Shown piece by piece: positions 31,701 through 40,295 of a stretch of 64,000 bases of DNA. The notes below the pieces were generated by a model that was given only the letters and a program-made list of their open reading frames with translations, was not told the DNA's origin and did not search any database. Where the stretch lies: assembly GCF_036881825.1 (NCBI RefSeq), contig NZ_JBAJMW010000008.1, positions 1 through 64,000 of the forward strand, read 5' to 3'. This stretch comes from Tersicoccus mangrovi. Lineage in GTDB: Bacteria; Actinomycetota; Actinomycetes; Actinomycetales; Micrococcaceae. Position 1 is the first letter of the stretch. Each line of letters opens with the position of its first letter. Made by a program: the position numbers and the translations under genes.

Positions 31701-33104
31701 TCAGGCTCTCGCCGCGTCGGGCCGGCTCGGCGCCGGACCCGGCGTTCGGATGCCGACGGCCGAGAGCAGGGCGCCGGCCGCGAGCAGGGCCGCGCACACG
31801 ACGAGCACCCGGTGCAGGCCCGCGGTGTCCAGGGCGCCCCCGATGACGAGGCCGGCGGACGCGGTGGTGACGAGCCCGGCGATGCGGGCGACGGCGTTGT
31901 TGATGGCCGAGCCGACCCCGGCCACGTCCTGCGGCACGGCGCCGAGGATCGCCGACGTCAGCGGCGCCACCGTGATGGTCAGCCCGGCGCCGAACAGCAG
32001 GACGCCGGGCAGCAGGTCCCGCACGTAGTCCAGGTCGGGGTGCACACGCAGCATGAGCAGGTGGCCGACGGCGGCCGTCAGGGGGCCGATGGTCATGAAC
32101 CAGCGGGCTCCCCACCGGCCCGCGAGCCGGCCGATCGGCGCGGAGAAGGCGATCATCATGATGGTGGTCGGCAGGGTGGCCAGCCCGGCCGTGGTGGCAC
32201 GGAAGCCGGCCACCTGCTGCAGGTACAGGGTGAGCACGAGCGAACTGAGGCCGAGGGCGCCGTAGATGCCGAACGTCGCCGCGTTGCCCCAGGCCACGTT
32301 GCGGATCCGCAGCAGGTCCGGCGGGATCATCGGGGCGGGGGCGCGCCGTTCGTGCACCACGAGCCCGGTGATCCCGGCGACGCCGATGACGGTGAAGGCC
32401 AGCACGAGCGGGTGGGCCCACCCCAGCCGCCCGGCCTCGATCAGCGCGAAGACCAGGCCGCCGAGCCCGACGACGGTCAACGTCCCGCCGAGCGCGTCGA
32501 TGCGCACCCCGGGTCGCCGCCGGTCCGAGCGCATGAGCACGGGCAGCAGCGCCAGGCACACGGCGATCGGCGCGATGTTGACGACGAAGATGATCCGCCA
32601 CCCGACGAGGTCCACCGCGAGGCCCCCGATCAGCGGGGCGACGATGGTCGCGGCCCCCGTCGAGGCGGTCCACGTGCCGATCGCGGCGGCCTGCTCCCGC
32701 CCGTCGTAGTGAGCCATGATCAGCGAGAGCGAGCTCGGCACGAGCATCGCGCCGCACACCCCCTGCAGAGCACGGCCGGCGATCAGCAGCTCCGGGTTCG
32801 GGGCGACGGCGCACAGCAGGGAGGTGATGCCGAACCCCCACAGACCCAACTGCAGGATGCGTCCGCGGCCGACGACGTCCGAGATCGCCCCGGCGAGCAG
32901 GATGAACGCGCCGAGGGTCAGCAGGTACGCGTCGACCACCCACTGTTGGGCGCTCAGCCCGCCGCCGAGTTCGCGGCCGAGCGCCGGCAGGGCGAGATTG
33001 ACCACGAAGCCGTCGAGGATCGCGATGAACGAGGCGAGGATCGCGATGACGAGCACCCGGCGCTGCAGCGGTGTGGCCGGGGTGCGGACGGCGCGCCCGC
33101 TCAT
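31701..33104 (-). CDS. MFS drug exporter (DHA2-like)
   Basis: A 467-residue major facilitator with 12-14 helices. The motif-C-like region and the start RRVLVIAILASFIAILDGFVVNLALPALGREL are characteristic of the EmrB/QacA (DHA2) exporters, which expel hydrophobic compounds or drugs by proton exchange. Substrate is unknown. The ATG at 33104 overlaps the stop of the small membrane protein gene upstream (ATGA), so these two are translationally linked. Confidence 0.88.
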   Translation of the reverse strand: MSGRAVRTPATPLQRRVLVIAILASFIAILDGFVVNLALPALGRELGGGLSAQQWVVDAYLLTLGAFILLAGAISDVVGRGRILQLGLWGFGITSLLCAVAPNPELLIAGRALQGVCGAMLVPSSLSLIMAHYDGREQAAAIGTWTASTGAATIVAPLIGGLAVDLVGWRIIFVVNIAPIAVCLALLPVLMRSDRRRPGVRIDALGGTLTVVGLGGLVFALIEAGRLGWAHPLVLAFTVIGVAGITGLVVHERRAPAPMIPPDLLRIRNVAWGNAATFGIYGALGLSSLVLTLYLQQVAGFRATTAGLATLPTTIMMIAFSAPIGRLAGRWGARWFMTIGPLTAAVGHLLMLRVHPDLDYVRDLLPGVLLFGAGLTITVAPLTSAILGAVPQDVAGVGSAINNAVARIAGLVTTASAGLVIGGALDTAGLHRVLVVCAALLAAGALLSAVGIRTPGPAPSRPDAARA

Positions 33105-33325
33105 CGCCCGCGCCGGCGGGTGAGCAGGCCGCCGAGGAGGAACGCCAGGCCGACGAGGATCGTCACGAGCGTCCAGAGCGTGTGGGTGCCGCCGACCACG
33201 GTCATCACGAGGATGAACACGAAGGCACCAGCGAGGATGAGCAGCCCGATGGCGATCAGCCAGCGCCCCGGGTGCGGGGGCGGGATCGGCGGCAACCACG
33301 GCGGCCGGTGGTCGGTCCAACTCAC
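33101..33325 (-). CDS. Small membrane protein, 74 residues
   Basis: A 74-residue protein: a Pro-rich, Trp-containing N terminus (MSWTDHRPPWLPPIPPPHPG), two hydrophobic helices (about 22-44 and 50-68) and a basic end (RRRGR). I do not recognise the family. The GTG start is exactly 6 nt from a -10 TAGACT and so probably leaderless. Its stop overlaps the start of the exporter gene. It may assist or regulate that exporter. Confidence 0.72.
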   Translation of the reverse strand: MSWTDHRPPWLPPIPPPHPGRWLIAIGLLILAGAFVFILVMTVVGGTHTLWTLVTILVGLAFLLGGLLTRRRGR

Positions 33326-33331
33326 CGGATC

Positions 33332-33337
33332 AGTCTA
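33332..33337 (-). promoter_or_regulatory. -10 element of the small membrane protein/exporter operon
   Basis: TAGACT on the minus strand ends 6 nt before the GTG at 33325, the leaderless spacing. Confidence 0.5.
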
Positions 33338-33351
33338 GGACCCGGCAGGAT

Positions 33352-33376
33352 GGCAGCGCCCGGGCCGGGCGGTGCC
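33352..33376 (-). terminator. Hairpin after the dienelactone hydrolase gene
   Basis: GGCA-G-CGCCCG pairs with CGGGCG-G-TGCC around loop GGC, an 11-position stem with one G-G mismatch. It lies 11 nt beyond the stop of the hydrolase gene. Confidence 0.55.
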
Positions 33377-33387
33377 CTGCGGGCGGC

Positions 33388-34164
33388 TCAACGACCGCCC
33401 GGCAGGTTGGCCGCGAGGAAGTCCAGCGTCCGGCGCCAGGAGTCCGCAGCCGGTTCGGCACGGTAGGCGAGCGGGTTGGTGTCGTTGAAGAACGCGTGCC
33501 CGGCCTCGGGGTAGACGATGCCCTCGAACGGGACACCGATCGCGCCGAGCGCCTCCTCCACCTGCGGCCGGCTGGCTGTCACCTGCTCGTCCTCCTCGCC
33601 GTAGAACGCGAGCACCGGGCAGGTCACCGTGCGCAGCTGGTCCGCGTCCATCGGGGCGCCGTACCAGCTCACCGCCGCACGTAGCCGGTCGTCGGCCGCC
33701 GCGAGAGCGAGGCTGTAGGTGCCGCCGAAGCAGAAGCCGAGCACACCCACGCGCCCGTCGACCCGGCTGTCGGAGAGCAGGCGGTCGACGGCGGTGCGCA
33801 GTGCCGCGGTCGCGGCGCGCGCGAACTCGGGCGACCGCGTGGGGGCGAGCAGCTCCCGGAAGCGGGGCTGGATCGCGTGGCGCTCCTCGTCGGTGCCATG
33901 GGAGCGGATCCGGCCGAGTTCGGCGGCCTCCTCCAGGTCGACGCCGAGGGCCAGGATCTCGGGGGCGATGACGACGTAGCCCTCGGCGGCGAGCCGGCCC
34001 GCGACGTCGGTGATGTGGTCGTTGACGCCCCACACCTCCTCGATCAGCACGAGGCCGCCACGCACGGGCGCGTCCGGGGCGGGCTCGGCGAGCCAGGCGG
34101 TCACGGCCTGCCCGGTTCCGTTCGTGGTCGTGGTGTTGTCGCTGGTCAGCTCGATGGTCGGCAT
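33388..34164 (-). CDS. Dienelactone hydrolase family protein
   Basis: A 258-residue alpha/beta hydrolase of the dienelactone hydrolase family. The nucleophile elbow reads LGFCFGGTYS near 141-150 with the characteristic Cys, the acid Asp is in FYGEEDEQV near 190, and the His is in PEAGHAFFN near 222. The conserved EVWGVNDHI segment lies near 44. Such enzymes open lactone rings in aromatic degradation, but many act on unknown esters. The ATG is 7 nt after a -10 TAGACT and hence leaderless. No other catabolic genes are nearby. Confidence 0.87.
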   Translation of the reverse strand: MPTIELTSDNTTTTNGTGQAVTAWLAEPAPDAPVRGGLVLIEEVWGVNDHITDVAGRLAAEGYVVIAPEILALGVDLEEAAELGRIRSHGTDEERHAIQPRFRELLAPTRSPEFARAATAALRTAVDRLLSDSRVDGRVGVLGFCFGGTYSLALAAADDRLRAAVSWYGAPMDADQLRTVTCPVLAFYGEEDEQVTASRPQVEEALGAIGVPFEGIVYPEAGHAFFNDTNPLAYRAEPAADSWRRTLDFLAANLPGGR

Positions 34165-34171
34165 GATTCCG

Positions 34172-34177
34172 AGTCTA
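34172..34177 (-). promoter_or_regulatory. -10 element of the dienelactone hydrolase gene, leaderless spacing
   Basis: TAGACT on the minus strand ends 7 nt before the ATG at 34164. It lies within a short inverted repeat GAGTC/GACTC. Confidence 0.5.
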
Positions 34178-34241
34178 GGACTCGATCATGACAGCATGCT
34201 GACGATCCGGCGCGCGGCGTCATGATCAGCACCGGGAACGA

Positions 34242-34276
34242 CCACGGGCCGGCACCCGAGAGGTGCCGGCCCGTGG
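34242..34276 (-). terminator. Terminator of ssrA
   Basis: CCACGGGCCGGCACC and GGTGCCGGCCCGTGG form a perfect 15-bp stem with loop CGAGA, 43 nt after the tmRNA 3' end. Confidence 0.8.
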
Positions 34277-34318
34277 CCGTTGCGCCGACCCAGCGAGGCG
34301 GGTGACGAATGGGATGAG

Positions 34319-34686
34319 TGGAGATGGGGGGAATCGAACCCCCGTCCGATGTGGTGTTGTCAGGACTTCTCCGGGCGCAGTCTGCGTCGGGTTTTCTCGG
34401 CCCCAGCCATCCTGCAGACAGGTGGCTGACCCGGGCCCAGCCGCATCAGTGTCCCCTCAGTCCCTGCGGCCTGGACTGAGGGCAGTGGCTCCCTGATCGA
34501 CGCCAGTCACCGGGGCGGGAGCACCCCCGGGCTGACGGACTCATTCTGGCTGCTCAGGCAGCGAGAGCGAAGTCAGTGCGCTTAGAATTGGCACTTGTTG
34601 GTTTGCAGAGAGCGTTGACGAGATGACTCTGCATCCTCGGCCCGCTTCCCCTGTCGCAACTCACATCGTCGAAACCTGTCATCCCC
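34319..34686 (-). ncRNA. ssrA: tmRNA (ssrA)
   Basis: A 368-nt tmRNA. The 5' end GGGGATG pairs with CATCTCC before the encoded 3' CCA to form the acceptor stem, and the T-arm reads GGTTCGATTCCCCC. The tag frame is at 34592-34554: resume codon GCC, then a tag reading ANSKRTDFALAA and TGA. The ending ALAA is the proteolysis signal. It rescues stalled ribosomes with SmpB, whose gene is 0.5 kb upstream. A -10-like TATGCT is at 34765-34760; the 5' leader would be removed by RNase P. Confidence 0.97.
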
Positions 34687-34735
34687 GTATGCAGTTGCCA
34701 AACGCCGATTCCCGGTGACCCGGGTCGCGACATCC

Positions 34736-34765
34736 GTCCGGAACATGTCCGGACCATCCAGCATA
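34736..34765 (-). promoter_or_regulatory. ssrA promoter region with a palindrome
   Basis: TATGCT (minus strand, 34765-34760) is a plausible -10. Just downstream, GTCCGGA-ACATG-TCCGGAC (34736-34754) forms a 7-bp inverted repeat around the expected transcription start. Confidence 0.35.
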
Positions 34766-34826
34766 ACGCACGCGAGGGCCGGCGTCTTCCCGCTCCCGGC
34801 CCGCGGTCGCACGCCCGGGTCAGCGG

Positions 34827-35228
34827 TCAGGTGGCCGCGAGGAAGCCGACGATGACGGCGCCGATCACGAGCGCGGGCACCAGCAACCAGGGCCAGCGGC
34901 GCTGCCGGATGAGCAGGACGGCGAGCACCGCGCTCACCGGCACGGCGACGAACGCGGCGTAGGCGGCCAGGACGAGGACCATGAGCAGGTACCACGAGAA
35001 CGTCTGGTCGACGAAGGAGGCCAGCGCGTAGGTGATGGTCGTGCCGAGCAGGGTGAAGACGAGCCAGATGAGGTCCAGCACGATGAGCGTCGTCGTCCAC
35101 CACGGCATGGACGCCGGCGGCGCCGGTCCCCCGGCGGAGGCGCCCCGCAGATTCCGCGTGGGCCGCTGACCCGTCTGCGTGCCCGACTGCTTGCCCGCCG
35201 GTCGCGTCGCCGGGCGGCGGTCAGCCAC
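34827..35228 (-). CDS. Membrane protein of unknown function, 133 residues
   Basis: A polar N-terminal tail of about 40 residues rich in Gly, Pro and Arg, then three hydrophobic helices (about 47-67, 73-105 and 112-132). I do not recognise a family. The GTG start overlaps the end of smpB by 8 bp, so it is probably co-transcribed with it and lies between smpB and ssrA. Codon use and frame are like the neighbours, which supports it as a real gene. Confidence 0.65.
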   Translation of the reverse strand: MADRRPATRPAGKQSGTQTGQRPTRNLRGASAGGPAPPASMPWWTTTLIVLDLIWLVFTLLGTTITYALASFVDQTFSWYLLMVLVLAAYAAFVAVPVSAVLAVLLIRQRRWPWLLVPALVIGAVIVGFLAAT

Positions 35229-35706
35229 GACGGTTGCGCGCTCGCATCTCGCGGGCGGCCTCGCGGTTGTCCTGCGCCTCGCGCAGGGACTGCCGCTTGT
35301 CGTAGTCGCGCTTGCCGCGGCCGATGCCGATCTCGACCTTGGCGCGACCGCCCACGAAGTACAGCGAGAGCGGCACGATCGTGTAACCGGACTCCCGCGT
35401 CTTCTGCGAGATCTTGATCAGCTGCTCCCGGTGCAGCAGCAGCTTCCGGCGGCGGCGCGCGGTGTGGTTGGTCCAGCTGCCCTGGCTGTACTCGGGGATG
35501 TGGACGCCCTCGAGCCACAACTCGTCGTTGTAGAAGACGGCGAACCCGTCGGTGAGGTTGGCGTGCCCCTCGCGCAGCGACTTGACCTCGGTGCCCTGCA
35601 GCACGAGACCGGCCTCGAACGTGTCGGAGATCAGGTAGTCGTGCCGGGCCTTCCGGTTCAACGCCACGGTCTTGCCGCCGTCGCGGGCGCCACGGTCCTG
35701 GGGCAC
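35221..35706 (-). CDS. smpB: SsrA-binding protein SmpB
   Basis: A 161-residue SmpB, which binds tmRNA and fits it into the ribosomal A site. The oligonucleotide-binding barrel contains ARHDYLISDTFEAGLVLQGTEVKSLREG near 20-47. The C-terminal basic tail that enters the mRNA channel (GKRDYDKRQSLREAQDNREA) is intact. Start GTG at 35706 has GGAGGAAG upstream. Its RNA partner ssrA is close by. A -10 TAGACT lies about 110 bp upstream. Confidence 0.96.
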   Translation of the reverse strand: MPQDRGARDGGKTVALNRKARHDYLISDTFEAGLVLQGTEVKSLREGHANLTDGFAVFYNDELWLEGVHIPEYSQGSWTNHTARRRRKLLLHREQLIKISQKTRESGYTIVPLSLYFVGGRAKVEIGIGRGKRDYDKRQSLREAQDNREAAREMRARNRRG

Positions 35707-35813
35707 GGCTTCCTCCTGCCGGGGTGGCGCGACGGATCACCGTCGCGCCGTGGGTACATGCGGGCGGCCAGGCGGCCACCGTCGCCCGGTTGGGCGACTC
35801 ACCAGTCTACGCG

Positions 35814-35842
35814 CCGCGTCGACGTGCCGTCAGGGCGCCATC
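35814..35842 (-). promoter_or_regulatory. smpB promoter
   Basis: On the minus strand TAGACT (35819-35814) is preceded by CTGACG about 18 bp upstream, which overlaps the end of the peptidase gene region. It would give a leader of about 100 nt. Confidence 0.45.
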
Positions 35843-37307
35843 AGAGGTACGGCGAGGGATTCACGAGGGAGCCGTTGACCATGACCTCGAAGTGCAGGTG
35901 GCAGCCCGTCGAGTTGCCGGTGCTCCCGGTGAAGCCGATGGTCTGGCCCTGCGTGACGTGCTGGCCCGGGTGCACCAGGGACGAGGTGAGGTGATAGTAG
36001 ATCGTGGAGACGGCGTTGCCGCCGATGATGCCGTGGCTGAGCACGATGCGATTGCCGCCGGTCGGCACCGCGCCGTCGGCGAACATGACCTCCCCGTCGG
36101 CCGGGGCGAGCAACGGCGTGCCGCAGGCCGCACCGAAGTCCTGGCCGGTGTGCAGGTAGGTGCCGGTCCCGGTGAAGTCGATGGTGCCCTTCGGGACGGG
36201 ACGAAGCCCGTACGGGGACGTGACGGGCACGCCCGCCGGTACCGGGTGGATGAAGCCGAACCCCCCGGACGGGGCCGGTGCCGGGTCGTTCTCGACCGGC
36301 GCGGGTGCGAGGGCCCGGCCCGCTGCGGCGGCCGCGGCAGCGGCTCGTTGCCGGGCGGCGGCTGCGGCGGCGGCACGCGCGGCGGCCTCGGCGGCCGCGC
36401 GTTGCCGGGCCGCCTCCAGTTCCCGGCGCTGCCGCTCGGCGATCTGGTTGCGCACCTGCGCCTGGTCCGCCTCGACCCGCGCCAGCTGCCGGCTGATCTG
36501 CGGCCGCCTGGCCTTCAGCCGCGCCGTCAGGGTGGCGCTGCGGCTGACGAGCCGGTCCACGTTCGTCTTCCGCGCGGCCGCCGCATCACGGGCCGCCTGC
36601 TCCGCCGCGAGGGCGGCCTCGGCCTTCGCCTTGAGCTGCTGGATCTCGTCCTGGACGGCCCGCAGCCGGGCGGCGGCATTCTGGTCGGTCGCCTGCTGCT
36701 GCGTCCACGCGCTCAGCGCGGTGCTCTGGCTGCGCAGGGCGGCGTCGGCGAGCCGGATGCTGTCGGTCAGGTCCTGCCCGTCGCCGGTACCGAGCACGAG
36801 CGAGACGTTGCTGGACAGGCCGCCGTTCTTGTAGGCCTGCGCCGCGATGGCGCCGATGGCCCGGCGCGTCCGGTCCGCCGACTGCCGGTCACGGCGAAGC
36901 TGGGCGTCCAGGTCCGCCTTGGACTGCTCCGCGAGTGTGAGTCGTGCCGACTGGGACTCGACCTCCCGCGTGGCGGCGGCCACCTTCGCCTGCGCCTGGG
37001 CGAGCGCGGCCCGGGCGCCGGGCAACTGCTTCTGGTAGACGCGCAGCTGCGCGATGGACCGGGTGATCCCGGCGTCGAGGTTCTCCATCGCCTCGCCGAC
37101 GTCGCGCGCCTCCTGCTCGAGGGCGGACTGCCGGTTGTCGAGGTCGTCCGCCGTGGCGGGGGTGCCGACCGCGGTCAGGCCCGCGGCGAGCACGGCGGCG
37201 GCGGTGACGGACGCCCAGCGGGCGGTCCCGCGTGCGGTCCTGCGGGCGGTCCGGGTCACCGGGCACGACGACGTCGGGTCCGGGTGGATCGAAGGAGCCA
37301 CGCTCAC
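35841..37307 (-). CDS. Secreted M23 peptidase with coiled coil (EnvC-like)
   Basis: A 488-residue exported protein. It has a twin-Arg-rich basic N terminus and hydrophobic signal (about 15-47, ending near TPATA), a long coiled coil (about 50-330) and an Ala/Arg-rich linker. The C-terminal M23 zinc endopeptidase domain (about 380-488) has the HxxxxxD motif (HTGQDFG) and HLHFEV. It is encoded immediately after ftsX with a GTGA overlap. By analogy with EnvC and other FtsEX-activated hydrolases, it probably cleaves or licenses cleavage of septal peptidoglycan during division. The metal ligands are intact, so unlike EnvC it may be an active enzyme. Confidence 0.87.
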   Translation of the reverse strand: MSVAPSIHPDPTSSCPVTRTARRTARGTARWASVTAAAVLAAGLTAVGTPATADDLDNRQSALEQEARDVGEAMENLDAGITRSIAQLRVYQKQLPGARAALAQAQAKVAAATREVESQSARLTLAEQSKADLDAQLRRDRQSADRTRRAIGAIAAQAYKNGGLSSNVSLVLGTGDGQDLTDSIRLADAALRSQSTALSAWTQQQATDQNAAARLRAVQDEIQQLKAKAEAALAAEQAARDAAAARKTNVDRLVSRSATLTARLKARRPQISRQLARVEADQAQVRNQIAERQRRELEAARQRAAAEAAARAAAAAAARQRAAAAAAAAGRALAPAPVENDPAPAPSGGFGFIHPVPAGVPVTSPYGLRPVPKGTIDFTGTGTYLHTGQDFGAACGTPLLAPADGEVMFADGAVPTGGNRIVLSHGIIGGNAVSTIYYHLTSSLVHPGQHVTQGQTIGFTGSTGNSTGCHLHFEVMVNGSLVNPSPYL

Positions 37308-38218
37308 ACCTTCAGGTAGCGACGGAGGGTGAGCACGGACGAGGCGCCGGACAGGACGATGCCGAGCACGATGAGGGCGGGTGCGACGAGCAGCGCGTCG
37401 TTGGACGAGATGAACGCGAGGTCCTGGCTCTCCCGGCTGAGGTAGTCCTCGACGTAGAACCGGGTGAAGGACCACAGCGCCGCCGAGGCGAGCACCGAGC
37501 CGATGGTCGCCGCGATGATGCCCTCGAGCACGAACGGCAGCTGGATCACCGACTTGGAGGCACCCACGAGCCGCATGATGCCGGTCTCGCGCCGGCGGCT
37601 GAACGCCGAGAGCCGGATGGTGGTGGCGATCAGCAGCACCGCGCAGACGATCATGATGCCGGCCGTCACGAGCGCGAACACGGAGGCCTGGTTCAGTTTC
37701 GAGAAGAGCGGTTCGAGCAGTTCCCGCTGGTCGTTGACGGTGTCGACGCCCGGGGTCGAGGAGAAGCCCTCCCGGATGACGTCGAACTTCGTCGGGTCCT
37801 TCAGCTGGATGCGGAACGAGGAGGGCAGCTGGTCCGCCGTGACCGTGTCCACGATCGGCGAGTTCTTGAACTGCTCCTTGAAGTGGGTGAACGCCTCGGC
37901 CGAGGACTCGAAGTGGGCCGAGGCGACGTAGGGGGCGAACGTCGGCGACTGCAGCTGGGCGGCGATCGCCTCGCGCTGCTGTTCGGTCACCGCCCCGGAG
38001 GCACAGGTCGGGGACACGGAGCCCTGCTGGCACAGGAAGAGGGAGATCTCGACCTTGTCGTACCAGTAGCCCTTCATCTGGTTGATCTGCATCTGCAGCA
38101 GCGCGGCGGCGCCGACGAAGGTCAGGGAGACGAAGGTGACCAGGACGATGGAGACCACCATGGTGAGGTTGCGGCGCAGCCCGTGGCCGATCTCCCCCAG
38201 GATGAAGGCGGCCCTCAC
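37304..38218 (-). CDS. ftsX: Cell division ABC transporter permease FtsX
   Basis: A 304-residue FtsX with one N-terminal helix (about 20-42), an extracellular loop domain of about 120 residues containing a Cys pair, and three C-terminal helices. The conserved RLSAFSRRRETGIMRLVGAS cytoplasmic loop is near 206-225. It transmits ATP hydrolysis by FtsE to a cell-wall hydrolase outside, here probably the coupled M23 peptidase. The GTG start overlaps the ftsE stop (GTGA). Confidence 0.94.
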   Translation of the reverse strand: MRAAFILGEIGHGLRRNLTMVVSIVLVTFVSLTFVGAAALLQMQINQMKGYWYDKVEISLFLCQQGSVSPTCASGAVTEQQREAIAAQLQSPTFAPYVASAHFESSAEAFTHFKEQFKNSPIVDTVTADQLPSSFRIQLKDPTKFDVIREGFSSTPGVDTVNDQRELLEPLFSKLNQASVFALVTAGIMIVCAVLLIATTIRLSAFSRRRETGIMRLVGASKSVIQLPFVLEGIIAATIGSVLASAALWSFTRFYVEDYLSRESQDLAFISSNDALLVAPALIVLGIVLSGASSVLTLRRYLKV

Positions 38219-38904
38219 CGGGCGCCCTCGTAGATGCCCTCGGCGTCGTCGCGGACGATGGCGCCGTTGTTCAGCTCGATGACCCGGCGACGCATCTCGT
38301 TGACGATCATGCCGTCGTGGGTGGCCATGACGACGGTGGTGCCGTTCTGGTTGATGCGCTCGAGGATCTTCATGATGCCCATCGAGGTGGCCGGGTCCAG
38401 GTTGCCGGTCGGCTCGTCCGCGAGCAGGATGGCCGGCCGGTTGACGATGGCGCGGGCGATGGCCACGCGCTGCTGCTCACCGCCGGAGAGCTCGTGCGGG
38501 AACCGGCCGTCCTTGCCCTCCAGTCCCACGGTCTCCAGGACGGTGGGGACCGTCTGCTTGATCATGGTGCGGCTCTTGCCGAGCACCTGCATGGCGAAGG
38601 CGACGTTGCCGGCCACCGTCTTGTTCGGCAGCAGCCGGAAGTCCTGGAACACGACGCCGATGCCGCGCCGGAACCGGGGCACGCGCCAGGGCGCGATGGT
38701 CGAGACGTTCTGGCCCGCCACGTACACGGAGCCCCGCGACGGTGCCTCCTCCTTGAGGACGAGCCGGATGAACGTGGACTTGCCGGACCCGGAGGCGCCG
38801 ACGAGGAAGGTGAACTGGCCCCGGTCGATCTCGGTGGTGATGCCGTCGAGGGCCGGGCGCGACGTGTCGTCGTAGACCTTCGTGACACTGTCGAATCGGA
38901 TCAT
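38215..38904 (-). CDS. ftsE: Cell division ATP-binding protein FtsE
   Basis: A 229-residue ABC ATPase. Walker A GASGSGKST is near 36-44, the signature LSGGEQQRVAIARA near 135-148, and Walker B ILLADEPTGNLD near 156-167. It pairs with FtsX to control septal wall hydrolysis. Start ATG 38904 gives the normal N terminus (MIRFDSVTKVY); the longer reading adds 10 residues without support. A -10 TACACT at 38987-38982 (minus strand) is a likely promoter, giving an operon ftsE-ftsX-M23. Confidence 0.95.
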   Translation of the reverse strand: MIRFDSVTKVYDDTSRPALDGITTEIDRGQFTFLVGASGSGKSTFIRLVLKEEAPSRGSVYVAGQNVSTIAPWRVPRFRRGIGVVFQDFRLLPNKTVAGNVAFAMQVLGKSRTMIKQTVPTVLETVGLEGKDGRFPHELSGGEQQRVAIARAIVNRPAILLADEPTGNLDPATSMGIMKILERINQNGTTVVMATHDGMIVNEMRRRVIELNNGAIVRDDAEGIYEGAR

Positions 38905-39054
38905 GCGCGCTGTGCTGCTCCCGGCCCGCCCCACGGCACCGAGGCAGGACCGTACCTGGGATCAGGGGCCTCGGCGGTTCGAGTGTAGGGCGGAGGCCAC
39001 CGGTGCTCCGTGAGCCGTGCCGGTGTGTCGCCCGGCGGGTCGCGGTCGTGGGTC

Positions 39055-40053
39055 TCAGGAGCGGGCGAGCTCGTCGACGGCTGCGCGGATGCGGGCGACG
39101 CCGTCGTCGGTGAAGAGCGGGATGCGCCGGTCGGCCGGGTACTCGACGGCGGTCAGCGTGGGCAGCAGGGACGCCCAGGACTCGGCACTGTCCGCGATGT
39201 CCCAGGCGGCGGCGCCCTCCGCGTGGCCCGCACGGTGCCAGAGCAGGCGGGCCGGGTGGGACAGGCCGTTGAGCGCGGCGAGCACGTCCTCCGCGCCCAT
39301 CACCTCGATCGCGTCGTCCCACGCGGCACGCTGCTGGACCCGGATCCCGAGTTCGGGCTCCCGGCCGTGCAGCGCGTAGTCGAGCGCGGCACGCGCCTGC
39401 TCGGACAGCGGGGCGTCGAACCGTCCGGACCGTTCCCAGAAGCGGTGGTACTCGTCGAGGCTGGCGTACCGGCGCTCGATCGTGGCGAACAGCGGCGCGA
39501 AGATGTGCGAGACGGTCGCGTCGCGGTCCTCGCTCGGGAAGGCGAGCCGGGGCAGCCACATGTCCAGCAGCACCAGCGACTGCACCAGGCCCGGGTACCG
39601 GTGCGCGAGAACGAGCGCGGCGAGCCCGCCCATCGAGTAGCCGACGACGACGACGTCCCGCGCCTCCTCGGCCTCGAGGACCTGGGCGAGGTCGTCCGCG
39701 TGGGCGGCCATGCCGTACGGGCCGAGCAGGGGGTAGCTCTGACCCCGGCCGCGCAGATCGGGCGCGAGGACGCGGTACGCGTCCAGTCGGTCGGCGACGG
39801 CCAGGAAGGCCTGGTGGTGCCCGGTCAGCCCGTGCAGCAGCAGGATGGTGCGCGGCCCCGTGGGGACCTCCGCCGCGGCCGGCGGCTCGACGGCGGTGTA
39901 TCCGGTGGTGGGGGTGATCGGCGGGTGCGGCGTGACGGCGGCCACGGCGTCGTCGTCGAGGCCCGCGACGGGTTCCCACACGCCCACGGTCAGGTCGCCT
40001 CCGCGCACGGCGATCCGGTCCTGGCGGTACGACCGGGTGAGGAACGGCTCCAT
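39055..40053 (-). CDS. Alpha/beta hydrolase
   Basis: A 332-residue alpha/beta hydrolase. The oxyanion-loop motif LLLHGLTGHHQAFLAV is near 71-86, the nucleophile elbow VVGYSMGGLAAL near 138-149, and a C-terminal Asp/His region follows. An insertion of about 25 residues rich in Pro and Thr sits before the HG motif. Substrate unknown; relatives include esterases, haloperoxidases and lactonases. It lies between prfB and ftsE but has long gaps on both sides, so it is probably a separate unit. Confidence 0.85.
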   Translation of the reverse strand: MEPFLTRSYRQDRIAVRGGDLTVGVWEPVAGLDDDAVAAVTPHPPITPTTGYTAVEPPAAAEVPTGPRTILLLHGLTGHHQAFLAVADRLDAYRVLAPDLRGRGQSYPLLGPYGMAAHADDLAQVLEAEEARDVVVVGYSMGGLAALVLAHRYPGLVQSLVLLDMWLPRLAFPSEDRDATVSHIFAPLFATIERRYASLDEYHRFWERSGRFDAPLSEQARAALDYALHGREPELGIRVQQRAAWDDAIEVMGAEDVLAALNGLSHPARLLWHRAGHAEGAAAWDIADSAESWASLLPTLTAVEYPADRRIPLFTDDGVARIRAAVDELARS

Positions 40054-40295
40054 TGGACTCTGCTTTCCCGAATCACTGCTTTCCCGAAGGGGCAGGTACG
40101 CGCCGGGCGGCCCCCACGTGCGGATCTGTCGGCCCCGCCCCCGTCACCGGGCGTGCCGACCCCCGCGGCCCTGCCGCGGAATGCATGAGCCCTCGCCCCC
40201 GAGGCCTCACGGCATCATCATGCCATCACCGGCATCCGCAGGGTCCGGGTGCCCGTCCGACTGGGGACAACCCGGGTGGATCGGGGTGGGTCCGG

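Noticed and set aside
34319..34342. tRNA gene suggested by the GGTTCGATTCC T-arm and CCA
   Set aside because: The arm belongs to tmRNA; the 5' acceptor partner lies 340 nt away and a tag frame is present.
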